Shown here piece by piece: positions 43,473-51,975 of a stretch of DNA of 64,000 nt (position 1 is its first letter; each line of letters begins with the position of its first letter). Below the pieces are notes generated by a model. The model was not told where the DNA came from. It did no database searches and worked only from the letters and a program-made list of their open reading frames with translations. The stretch lies in assembly GCF_024169515.1 (NCBI RefSeq), contig NZ_JAMKCQ010000001.1:3658001-3722000 (forward strand), given 5' to 3'. A program made the position numbers and the translations under genes. Origin of the DNA: Erwinia aphidicola (GTDB lineage: Bacteria > Pseudomonadota > Gammaproteobacteria > Enterobacterales > Enterobacteriaceae).

Positions 43473-44582
43473 ATGATCAAAACTATTGAAACGCTGCTTC
43501 TTGATGTTCCTGCTATCCGTCCACATCGCCTGGCAATGGCCACGCTTCAGGTGCAAACGCTGGTGCTGGTCCGTCTGGTGTGTGAGGACGGGTTTGAGGG
43601 CTGGGGAGAAGCCACCACCATTGGTGGCCTGAGCTACGGCGACGAAAGCCCCGAGAGCGTCAAAGTCAATATTGACCGCTGGATGACGCCGTTACTGATC
43701 GGTCAGGATGCGCGCCGCATCGCCCAGCTGATGGCGCGCCTGAATAAATCAGTGCAGGGCAACCGCTTTGCTAAATGCGCAATTGAAACCGCCTTGCTGG
43801 ACGCTCAGGCACGGCGCCTGAATATTGCGCTCAGTGAACTGCTGGGAGGACGGGTGCGCGATGCGCTACCGGTGGCCTGGACGTTGGCCAGCGGCAGCAC
43901 CGACAAAGATATTGCCGAAGCCCGGCAGATGTTAGCCCTGCGCCGTCACCGTATTTTTAAACTCAAAATCGGCCTGCGCGATGTCGATGCGGACGTAGCG
44001 CACGCGCTGGCCATCAGGCATGCGTTGGGGGATGAGGTCAGCGTGCGCGTCGACGTCAACCAGGCCTGGAGCGAGCGACAGGCCGAGCGCGCAATGGCAG
44101 CACTGGAAGCCGGCGGCATTGAGGCGGTTGAGCAGCCGATTGCGGCAGAAAATCGTGCCGGGCTGGCGCGACTGGCGCGGCGTTTCAGCCTGCCGGTCAT
44201 CGCTGACGAAGCGCTGAAAGGGCCGCACGATGCCTTCGAGCTTGCCCGCCATGCTGCCGCTGATGTGTTCTCGATAAAAATTACCCAGTCCGGCGGGCTG
44301 ACGCAGGCGCGCCGGGTTGCCGATATTGCCCAGCTGGCAGATATCGCGCTTTACGGGGGCACTATGCTGGAAGGCGCCGTAGGCACGGCCGCCACGGCGC
44401 ATCTCTGCTCCACTTTCAACGATTTGAGTTTCGGCACTGAGCTGTTTGGCCCGCTGCTGCTGACCGAAGATATTCTCAGTGAACCGCTAGTTTATCGTGA
44501 TTTTATGCTGCAGGTCCCGACCGGGCCTGGGCTGGGCATTGCCCTCGATCGCGACAAAATCGCGGCGCTGCGGCGCCCTTAA
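43473..44582 (+). CDS. catB: Muconate cycloisomerase
   Basis: A 369-residue enolase-superfamily enzyme that turns cis,cis-muconate into muconolactone. The catalytic K-x-K is in RIFKLKIG, metal ligands in RVDVNQAW, GIEAVEQPI and VIADEAL, and a second Lys in FSIKITQSGG. ATG 43473; the ribosome-binding site is weak. It heads the catBCA operon. Confidence 0.95.
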   Translation: MIKTIETLLLDVPAIRPHRLAMATLQVQTLVLVRLVCEDGFEGWGEATTIGGLSYGDESPESVKVNIDRWMTPLLIGQDARRIAQLMARLNKSVQGNRFAKCAIETALLDAQARRLNIALSELLGGRVRDALPVAWTLASGSTDKDIAEARQMLALRRHRIFKLKIGLRDVDADVAHALAIRHALGDEVSVRVDVNQAWSERQAERAMAALEAGGIEAVEQPIAAENRAGLARLARRFSLPVIADEALKGPHDAFELARHAAADVFSIKITQSGGLTQARRVADIAQLADIALYGGTMLEGAVGTAATAHLCSTFNDLSFGTELFGPLLLTEDILSEPLVYRDFMLQVPTGPGLGIALDRDKIAALRRP

Positions 44583-44599
44583 CAGGAGGACATATCACC

Positions 44600-44890
44600 A
44601 TGCTGTTTCACGTAACCATGGATGTGAATTTGCCGCAGACGATGGCGGAAAATGTCGCCAGCGAACTTAAGGCACGGGAAAAAGCTTACTCTCAGGCGCT
44701 TCAGCGTTGCGGCAAGTGGCGACATATCTGGCGCATTGCCGGGCACTACTCCAACGTCAGCGTATTTGACGTCGACAGCGTTGAGGAGTTGCACAAGCTG
44801 CTGAGTGAGCTGCCGCTTTACCCCTTTATGACGATGCAGATAGTGCCACTGTGCCGCCACCCTTCAGCGGTCCGCGTGGATGACCGTTAA
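44600..44890 (+). CDS. catC: Muconolactone delta-isomerase
   Basis: A 96-residue decamer-forming isomerase, full length for the family, starting LFHVTMDVNLP with RIAGHYSNVSVFDVDSVEELH and LPLYPFMTMQIVPLCRHPS. It makes beta-ketoadipate enol-lactone, the substrate of the adjacent PcaD. AGGAGG precedes it and it follows catB by 17 bases. Confidence 0.96.
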   Translation: MLFHVTMDVNLPQTMAENVASELKAREKAYSQALQRCGKWRHIWRIAGHYSNVSVFDVDSVEELHKLLSELPLYPFMTMQIVPLCRHPSAVRVDDR

Positions 44891-44932
44891 AACTTTTCTC
44901 TGCCTGAGCTGTACCTGAAATGGAGCATCAAT

Positions 44933-45853
44933 ATGAACAGCAAAGAGATCGACAACCTGGTTAACCGCTTTATCGTCAAAACCGCGAAAGGCACGGTGAA
45001 CCCACGTATTCAGCAGGTCACCGTTCGTCTCCTGAGCGATCTGTTTAAGACGATTGAGGATCTGGACCTGCAGCAAACAGAGATCTGGAAAGGGCTGGAA
45101 TATCTGGCCGATACCGGTATCGCTCAGGAAATGGGGCTGCTGGCGGCGGGAACCGGACTGGAGCGTTTTATGGATATCCGGGCGGATGAGGCCGAAATCA
45201 AGGCGGGGCTGCACGGCGGGACACCGCGCACCATCGAAGGCCCACTCTATGTGGCCGGGGCGCCAGTCTGTCAGGCCTGGGCGCGACTGGACGATGGTTC
45301 TGAAGATAACCAGGGCGAAGTGCTGTTTATGCAGGGCACGGTATGGAACGAAAAGGGTCAACCGCTACCCGGTGCCAGCGTTGAAGTCTGGCATGCCAAT
45401 ACCCTCGGTAATTACTCGTTCTTCGATAAAAGTCAGAGCGCGTTTAACCTGCGTCGTACCCTTATTACCGATCGACAAGGGCGCTATCAGTTCCGCAGCA
45501 TTGTGCCGTCAGGCTATGGCTGCCCCCCTGACGGGCCGGTGCAGTATCTGCTTAATCAGCTGGGGCGGCACGGTCGGCGTCCGGCACATATTCACTTTTT
45601 CGTGACTGCCGCCGGCTACCGTAAGTTAACCACCCAGATCAACATTGATGGTGACGAATACCTGTGGGACGACTTTGCTTTTGCCAGCCGCGAAGGCCTG
45701 GTGCCTGAAGTCCATAAAGTGAACTCGCCAGAACAGATAGCCAGTAAAAATCTGAGTAAACCCTTCACCTCAATCGACTTCGACTTCACGCTCTATCAGG
45801 AACGCGCTGCCGTGCCTGACTCGGTCGTTGAACGCCGACATGCGCAGGGCTAG
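44933..45853 (+). CDS. catA: Catechol 1,2-dioxygenase
   Basis: A 306-residue intradiol dioxygenase that opens catechol to cis,cis-muconate. The non-haem iron ligands are visible: Tyr in GPLYVAGAPV, Tyr in RSIVPSGYGCPP, and two His in RPAHIHFFVTAAGY. The N-terminal helical linker domain (about 1-105) forms the dimer interface. It follows catC by 42 bases. No genes for making catechol from benzoate or salicylate are in the window. Confidence 0.96.
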   Translation: MNSKEIDNLVNRFIVKTAKGTVNPRIQQVTVRLLSDLFKTIEDLDLQQTEIWKGLEYLADTGIAQEMGLLAAGTGLERFMDIRADEAEIKAGLHGGTPRTIEGPLYVAGAPVCQAWARLDDGSEDNQGEVLFMQGTVWNEKGQPLPGASVEVWHANTLGNYSFFDKSQSAFNLRRTLITDRQGRYQFRSIVPSGYGCPPDGPVQYLLNQLGRHGRRPAHIHFFVTAAGYRKLTTQINIDGDEYLWDDFAFASREGLVPEVHKVNSPEQIASKNLSKPFTSIDFDFTLYQERAAVPDSVVERRHAQG

Positions 45854-45860
45854 ATGAGAC

Positions 45861-45890
45861 GGGGCGACCGCAGTAACCGGTCGACCCGGA
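45861..45890. repeat. GGGGCGACC/GGTCGACCC palindrome
   Basis: A member of the dispersed palindrome family, between convergent catA and putA, where it may terminate both. Confidence 0.65.
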
Positions 45891-45905
45891 CGGACGATGT
45901 CCTGA

Positions 45906-48900
45906 TTAACCAATCGTCATCAGACTGGCATTTCCCCCCGCCGCAGCGGTATTGACGCTCAGCGAACGCTCCAGCAGCAGGCGCTCCAGCAGCAGATTGG
46001 TTTCGCCGCGGGCAAAGCCCTGCACCGAAACAATTGCGCCGTCGCGGGCTGCTACGGCTTCACACAGGCTGCGCAGCTGATCGGCATCGCCATGATAGAT
46101 CACCGCATCAAAGGTGGTGCTCTCCAGCGGCTTTGCGGCCAGCGAAATGCGCTGCTGCACAATCGCAGGGAGCTGCTGGCGCAGAGTGCGATGCAGATCG
46201 TCGTCCGCCCACAGCGCCTGACTACCGACTGCCGTCACGGCCGCCAGCTGCACCAGCGCGTCCTGCTCGTTATCCGCCAGGCACAGCACCTGTTCGCGCG
46301 GCAGCAGGGCAAAGGTGTTGCGCTCGCCGGTTGGGCCAGGCAGCAGGCGCACGGTTCCACCCTGGCCCAGTACCTCGTAGCGCGCACAGCAGGCGGCGAG
46401 TTCCGGACGATCTTTCGCCCATTCGCTTAGCGCCTGATGCGGCGCCAGCAGAGCAGGGCGCAGAACGGCATCGACCGGGCGCTCTTTATCCTGACGATCG
46501 AGCGTCACGCGCAGTGCGCCGTCCGGGCGGTGCGACAGCAGGCGGTAAAGATAGAGCGGGCCACCGGCTTTCGGACCGGTACCGGAGAGACCCTCGCCGC
46601 CAAACGGCTGCACCCCGACCACGGCACCGACCATGTTGCGGTTAACGTACAGGTTGCCAACGTGGGCTTTCTGCGTCACCTGAGCAATGGTCTCATCAAT
46701 ACGCGTGTGCACGCCGAGCGTCAGACCGTAACCGGAGGCATTAATATGCTCAATAATCTGCGGCAGCGCGTTACGCGCATAGCGCACCACGTGCAGTACC
46801 GGGCCAAACACCTCTTTGGTCAGGTCCGTCACGCTGTTCAGCTCAATCAGCGTTGGCATCACAAAGGTACCGGACTGCCATTCGTGGCGATCTGCTGCCT
46901 GCGGCTGTGCGGCCTGGAACACGCTAAAGCCCTTGCTGCGCATGGTCTGGATATGCTCATCAATATTGCTTTTGGCCTCGGCATCAATCACCGGGCCGAT
47001 ATCGGTTGAGAAGCGCTCCGGGTTGCCCATGCGGCACTCGGCCATGGCACCGCGCAGCATCTGCAGCGTGTGCTCCGCCACGTCATCCTGAATACACAGC
47101 AGGCGCAGCGCCGAGCAGCGCTGGCCTGCGCTGTCGAACGCCGAAGCGACGATATCCGTCACCACCTGCTCGGTCAGCGCCGAGGAGTCGACGATCATCG
47201 CGTTCATGCCGCCGGTCTCTGCGATCAGCGGAGTCGGGCGGCCCTGCGGATCGAGGCGCCCGGCAAGGTTACGCTGCAGCAGGGTGGCAACGGCGGTAGA
47301 GCCGGTAAACATCACGCCGCGCACGCGCTCGTCCTGTACCAGCTGGGCGCCAACGGTTTCGCCGGCGCCCGGCAGCAGTTGTAACGCGCCAACCGGCACG
47401 CCAGCCTCATGCATAATGGCCACGGCCTGCGCGGCGATCAGCGGAGTCTGCTCGGCCGGCTTCGCCAGCACGCTGTTACCCGCCGCCAGCGCGGCAGCCA
47501 CCTGGCCGCTGAAGATCGCCAGCGGGAAGTTCCACGGGCTGATGCAGACCACCGGGCCTAGCGGACGGTGGGTTTCGTTATCAAAATCGTCGCGCACCTG
47601 GCCCGCATAGTAGTGCAGGAAGTCTACGGCTTCACGTACTTCGGAGATGGCATTGCTGAAGGTTTTACCGGCTTCACGCACCAGGATGCCGATCAGTTGC
47701 TGCATCTGGCCTTCCATCATTACTGCGGCGCGTTCGAGTATCGCGGCGCGCTCCTGCGGCGGGGTGGCAAACCAAATCGCTCCTTCGCTGACGGCGGCAT
47801 TGAGCGCGGCGGAGACTTCTGCGCGGGTGGCGCTGCGCACATAGCCCACCACATCTTTCGGCTCGGCGGGGTTAACCACCGCCACGCTTTCACCGCTTTC
47901 CAGTTCGGCATCAATCAGCGGCTCTACCTGCCAGCTCTGGCTGGCGCTGTTCAGCAACGCGCTGGAGAGCGAGGCAAGGCGATGCTCGTTAGCGAGATCC
48001 AGACCGGCGGAGTTCTGACGTTTCTCACCGTACAGATCGCGCGGCAGCGGGATTTTCGGATGCGGCAGGCCCAGAGCGCCTTCAGCGTGCGCCAGCTTCT
48101 CGACCGCTTCCACCGGATCGGCGACCAGCTCGTCAAGCGGCAGCGTGGCGTCGGCGATACGGTTAACGAACGAGGTGTTAGCGCCGTTTTCCAGCAGGCG
48201 GCGCACCAGGTAGGCCAGCAGGGTTTCATGCGTGCCGACCGGAGCATAGATGCGGCAAGGGCGGTTGAGTTTGCCGTCCGCCACTTTACCGACCACCTGC
48301 TCGTACAGCGGTTCACCCATGCCGTGCAGGCACTGGAACTCATACTGGCCAGGATAGTAGTTGTTGCCCGCCAGCTGGTAGATGGCTGCCAGCGTGTGGG
48401 CATTATGGGTGGCGAACTGCGGATAGATCAGGTTTGGCACCGCCAGCAGCTTGCGTGCGCAGGCCAGGTAAGAGATGTCGGTGTAGACCTTGCGGGTGTA
48501 GACCGGGTAGCCTTCCAGGCCGTCCATTTGGGCGCGTTTGATTTCGCTGTCCCAGTAGGCGCCTTTCACCAGACGGATCATCAGGCGGCGACGGCTGCGC
48601 TGGGCGAGGTCGGTCAGGTAGTCGATCACCATCGGGCAGCGTTTTTGATACGCCTGAATCACGAAGCCGATACCGTTCCAGCCTTCCAGCTCCGGTTCGA
48701 AGCACAGTTTTTCCAGCAGATCGAGCGACAGCTCAAGGCGGTCGGCCTCTTCAGCATCGATATTAATGCCGATGTCGTAGGAGCGTGCCAGCAGCGTCAG
48801 CGATTTAAGGATTGGGTACAGCTCCTCCATCACGCGCTCGTACTGGGCACGGCTGTAGCGCGGGTGCAGTGCGGAGAGCTTGATTGAAATGCCCGGCCCC

Positions 48901-49856
48901 TCATAAATGCCGCGCCCGTTAGAGGCTTTACCAATCGCGTTGATCGCCTGCTGATAGGAGAGCAGGTAGGCTTTCGCATCCTGCGCCGTCAGCGCCGCTT
49001 CGCCCAGCATATCGTAGGAGTAGCGGAAGCCTTTCTCTTCCAGCTTGCGTGCGTTAGCCAGCGCCTCGGCAATGGTCTCCCCGGTGACGAACTGTTCGCC
49101 CATCAGACGCATCGCCATATCCACGCCTTTGCGGATCAGCGGTTCGCCGCTCTTGCCGATAATGCGGTTCAGGGAACGCGACAGGTTCGCTTCGTTGTGG
49201 GTAGAGACCAGGCGGCCGGTAAACAGCAGGCCCCAGGTGGCGGCGTTGACGAACATTGACGGGCTGCGGCCAAGGTGGGAGTGCCAGTTACCGTTGCTGA
49301 TTTTGTCGCGGATCAGCGCATCGCGCGTGGGCTTGTCGGGAATACGCAGCAGGGCCTCCGCGAGGCACATCAGCGCCACGCCTTCCTGAGAGGATAAAGA
49401 GAACTCCTGCAGCAGGCTTTGCACCATTCCGGCGCGCCCCGTTGCACCTTTCTGGTGCCGCAGCTTGTCGGCCAGCTGGTAACCGAGGCGATGCGTGGCT
49501 TCCGCCAGCGGCTTAGGTAAACGCGCCTGCTCCAGCAGCATCGGTACTGCTTCGGTCTCCGGGCGGCGCCAGGCGGAAGTGATCGCGGCACGGGCGACGG
49601 ACTGCGGCAGGATCTGCTCGGCGAAGTCGAGGAACGGCTGGTGCTGCGGCTCTTCCGGCGGGCGCTCATCGCCCTCTGCCTGCTGGCCGTTTGACGGGAT
49701 CTCCGGCAGCGCGCTGCCCTGTTCCACCTGCTGCAGATAGTTAAATATTGCCTGCTTGATCAGCCAGTGGGGCGTGCGGTCAATCTGCTGCGCTGCCAGT
49801 TTAATGCGCTCGCGCGTTGCGTCGTCCAGCTTCACGCCCATAGTGGTTGTGCCCAT
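45906..49856 (-). CDS. putA: Bifunctional proline dehydrogenase / P5C dehydrogenase, regulator
   Basis: A 1316-residue trifunctional PutA. Residues 1-47 are the ribbon-helix-helix DNA-binding domain (GTTTMGVKLDDATRERIKLA). About 230-570 is the FAD proline dehydrogenase barrel (EGPGISIKLSALHPRYSRAQY, RLMIRLVKGAYWDSEIKRAQ). About 650-1120 is the P5C dehydrogenase with Glu in ETGGMNAMIVDSS and Cys in FDSAGQRCSALR. The C-terminus ends SVNTAAAGGNASLMTIG. It oxidises proline to glutamate at the membrane and, without proline, represses the put genes. The length matches E. coli (1320). It diverges from putP. Confidence 0.98.
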   Translation of the reverse strand: MGTTTMGVKLDDATRERIKLAAQQIDRTPHWLIKQAIFNYLQQVEQGSALPEIPSNGQQAEGDERPPEEPQHQPFLDFAEQILPQSVARAAITSAWRRPETEAVPMLLEQARLPKPLAEATHRLGYQLADKLRHQKGATGRAGMVQSLLQEFSLSSQEGVALMCLAEALLRIPDKPTRDALIRDKISNGNWHSHLGRSPSMFVNAATWGLLFTGRLVSTHNEANLSRSLNRIIGKSGEPLIRKGVDMAMRLMGEQFVTGETIAEALANARKLEEKGFRYSYDMLGEAALTAQDAKAYLLSYQQAINAIGKASNGRGIYEGPGISIKLSALHPRYSRAQYERVMEELYPILKSLTLLARSYDIGINIDAEEADRLELSLDLLEKLCFEPELEGWNGIGFVIQAYQKRCPMVIDYLTDLAQRSRRRLMIRLVKGAYWDSEIKRAQMDGLEGYPVYTRKVYTDISYLACARKLLAVPNLIYPQFATHNAHTLAAIYQLAGNNYYPGQYEFQCLHGMGEPLYEQVVGKVADGKLNRPCRIYAPVGTHETLLAYLVRRLLENGANTSFVNRIADATLPLDELVADPVEAVEKLAHAEGALGLPHPKIPLPRDLYGEKRQNSAGLDLANEHRLASLSSALLNSASQSWQVEPLIDAELESGESVAVVNPAEPKDVVGYVRSATRAEVSAALNAAVSEGAIWFATPPQERAAILERAAVMMEGQMQQLIGILVREAGKTFSNAISEVREAVDFLHYYAGQVRDDFDNETHRPLGPVVCISPWNFPLAIFSGQVAAALAAGNSVLAKPAEQTPLIAAQAVAIMHEAGVPVGALQLLPGAGETVGAQLVQDERVRGVMFTGSTAVATLLQRNLAGRLDPQGRPTPLIAETGGMNAMIVDSSALTEQVVTDIVASAFDSAGQRCSALRLLCIQDDVAEHTLQMLRGAMAECRMGNPERFSTDIGPVIDAEAKSNIDEHIQTMRSKGFSVFQAAQPQAADRHEWQSGTFVMPTLIELNSVTDLTKEVFGPVLHVVRYARNALPQIIEHINASGYGLTLGVHTRIDETIAQVTQKAHVGNLYVNRNMVGAVVGVQPFGGEGLSGTGPKAGGPLYLYRLLSHRPDGALRVTLDRQDKERPVDAVLRPALLAPHQALSEWAKDRPELAACCARYEVLGQGGTVRLLPGPTGERNTFALLPREQVLCLADNEQDALVQLAAVTAVGSQALWADDDLHRTLRQQLPAIVQQRISLAAKPLESTTFDAVIYHGDADQLRSLCEAVAARDGAIVSVQGFARGETNLLLERLLLERSLSVNTAAAGGNASLMTIG

Positions 49857-49911
49857 GCCTTACAGCTCCTGAATCAGTAATAAACATTTGATGAGGTGCA
49901 ATATCACTGAT

Positions 49912-50101
49912 GTTGCAACTTTGTGCAACCCGGTTAAATGTGACCTCGCCCTCATTCCTGAAAACCGCCATTTTGTTAACGAGCAAAAAGCGGCATGGAT
50001 ATTGCTGCAAGAATCCGGCCAGTTATGAAATGTGACGTATTACCTGGTTTTTGTCAGGTTGTTACCGAGGTGCAACCCGATTAAATGTGACGCAGTGCAA
50101 C
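49912..50101. promoter_or_regulatory. PutA operator region
   Basis: PutA binds GTTGCA boxes in E. coli and Salmonella. Here GTTGCA or its complement TGCAAC occurs at 49912, 49924, 50071 and 50096. Two of them lie inside a near-identical 21-base direct repeat (49924-49944 and 50071-50091, one mismatch) of the form TGCAACCCG-TTAAATGTGAC; the TGTGA tail also resembles a CRP half site. The region separates divergent putA and putP. Confidence 0.8.
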
Positions 50102-50288
50102 CTGCTGACATTTGAACGTAACTAGCAGGTGAAATGGCTGTGGAGGATGTGTTAAATCGTTTGTGCGTCAACGCCGATTACGGCAGGATACCGCCCCCGG
50201 CAGAAAGCCCCCTGTAAAACGTGCCCCGTTCCGGCCGTTTCACGAGCGTCTTTCGCCTGAGGATACTGATAATAAGTGGAGAATCTGA

Positions 50289-51773
50289 ATGACTGTAAGT
50301 ACGCCAATGATGGTGACATTTTGTATTTATATTCTCGGCATGGTTTTGATCGGTTTTATTGCTTACCGCTCAACGAAAAACTTTGACGACTATATTCTGG
50401 GCGGCCGCAGCCTGGGCAGCGTGGTCACCGCGCTGTCAGCCGGGGCATCTGATATGAGTGGCTGGCTGCTGATGGGCCTGCCTGGGGCCATTTTCCTGTC
50501 CGGCATTTCCGAAAGCTGGATCGCTATTGGTCTGACGATCGGCGCTTACCTTAACTGGAAGATTGTTGCTGGCCGTCTGCGCGTGCAGACCGAGCACCAT
50601 GACAATGCTCTGACGCTGCCGGACTACTTCTCCAGCCGCTTCGAGGATAAGAGCAAAGTTCTGCGGGTGATTTCCGCCCTGATCATTCTGGTGTTCTTCA
50701 CCATCTATTGTGCCTCTGGCGTGGTGGCTGGTGCGCGTTTGTTCGAAAGTACTTTCGGTATGAGCTATGAAACGGCCCTGTGGGCCGGTGCCGCAGCGAC
50801 TATCGTTTACACCTTTGTTGGCGGCTTCCTCGCGGTGAGCTGGACCGATACCGTGCAGGCCAGCCTGATGATTTTCGCGCTGATCCTGACGCCGGTCATG
50901 GTTATTCTGGCAGTCGGTGGGCTGGGTGATTCACTGGAGGTGATCCGTGCGAAAAGCGTTGAGAACCTCGACATGCTGAAGAACCTCAACGTTATCGCTA
51001 TCGTCTCCCTGCTGGGCTGGGGCCTGGGCTATTTTGGCCAGCCGCACATCCTGGCGCGCTTCATGGCCGCAGACTCTCACCGTTCGATTCGTAGCGCACG
51101 TCGTATCGGCATGACCTGGATGATCCTGTGCCTCGGCGGCGCCGTGGCGGTGGGCTTTTTCGGGATTGCTTACTTCCAGAACCATCCGGATCAGGCTTCC
51201 GGCGTGTCTGAAAACGGTGAGCGTATCTTTATCGAACTGACGCGTATTCTGTTCAACCCGTGGATTGCCGGGATCCTGCTGTCGGCCATTCTGGCGGCGG
51301 TGATGTCGACGCTGAGCTGCCAGCTGCTGGTCTGTTCCAGCGCGCTGACGGAAGATCTGTATAAAAACTTCCTGCGCAAAAATGCCACTCAGCGCGAGCT
51401 GGTGTGGGTAGGGCGCCTGATGGTGCTGCTGGTGGCGGTGATTGCTATTGCCCTGGCGTCTGACCCGAACAACCGCGTGCTGGGCCTGGTGAGCTACGCC
51501 TGGGCGGGCTTTGGTGCTGCTTTTGGCCCGGTGGTGCTGCTGTCGCTGATCTGGAAACGCATGACGCGTAACGGCGCGCTGGCGGGGATGATCGTCGGTG
51601 CGGCAACCGTGCTTATCTGGAAGCAGTACGCCTGGTTTGGCCTCTACGAAATTATTCCGGGCTTCCTGTTCGCCTGCATCGCGATTGTGGTGTTCAGCCT
51701 GCTGGGCAAAGGCCCGTCGGCGGCGGCGCAGCAGCGCTTTGATGCTGCGGAAGCGGAGTATCAGTCAGACTAA
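50289..51773 (+). CDS. putP: Sodium/proline symporter
   Basis: A 494-residue inner-membrane SSS-family transporter with about 13 membrane segments. It shows the sodium-site segment GAGASDMSGWLLMGLPGAIF-like (ALSAGASDMSGWLLMGLPGA) and ILLSAILAAVMSTLSCQLLVCSSALTEDLY. ATG 50289 follows GTGGAG. It imports proline for PutA and is co-regulated from the shared control region. Confidence 0.97.
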   Translation: MTVSTPMMVTFCIYILGMVLIGFIAYRSTKNFDDYILGGRSLGSVVTALSAGASDMSGWLLMGLPGAIFLSGISESWIAIGLTIGAYLNWKIVAGRLRVQTEHHDNALTLPDYFSSRFEDKSKVLRVISALIILVFFTIYCASGVVAGARLFESTFGMSYETALWAGAAATIVYTFVGGFLAVSWTDTVQASLMIFALILTPVMVILAVGGLGDSLEVIRAKSVENLDMLKNLNVIAIVSLLGWGLGYFGQPHILARFMAADSHRSIRSARRIGMTWMILCLGGAVAVGFFGIAYFQNHPDQASGVSENGERIFIELTRILFNPWIAGILLSAILAAVMSTLSCQLLVCSSALTEDLYKNFLRKNATQRELVWVGRLMVLLVAVIAIALASDPNNRVLGLVSYAWAGFGAAFGPVVLLSLIWKRMTRNGALAGMIVGAATVLIWKQYAWFGLYEIIPGFLFACIAIVVFSLLGKGPSAAAQQRFDAAEAEYQSD

Positions 51774-51783
51774 GCTTTACCTC

Positions 51784-51811
51784 TTCGCTGGTGCCGCCTG
51801 GCATCAGCGAA
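51784..51811 (+). terminator. Hairpin after putP
   Basis: A 12-bp stem TTCGCTGGTGCC/GGCATCAGCGAA (one G:T pair) with loop GCCT follows putP by 10 bases. It is followed by CTTTCC only, so the terminator role is likely but not certain. Confidence 0.6.
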
Positions 51812-51975
51812 CTTTCCAGTTTCGCGATACTTCACTCTGTTTATCCCGCCGTTCAGCACCACCTTTCGTTTATTGCCAGTAGAGCTGGTTTGATGGCAAA
51901 AAAGCTAAGGTGACACCTGCTGAGAGTTGCTTAGACTTCGTTGGCAATCTTCTGTCCCCAAAACGGAGTTTAATC

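Noticed and set aside
45906-49856. Several long plus-strand ORFs opposite putA (for example 47568-48887)
   Set aside because: They are shadows of a GC-rich coding sequence; putA is complete and matches its family throughout.
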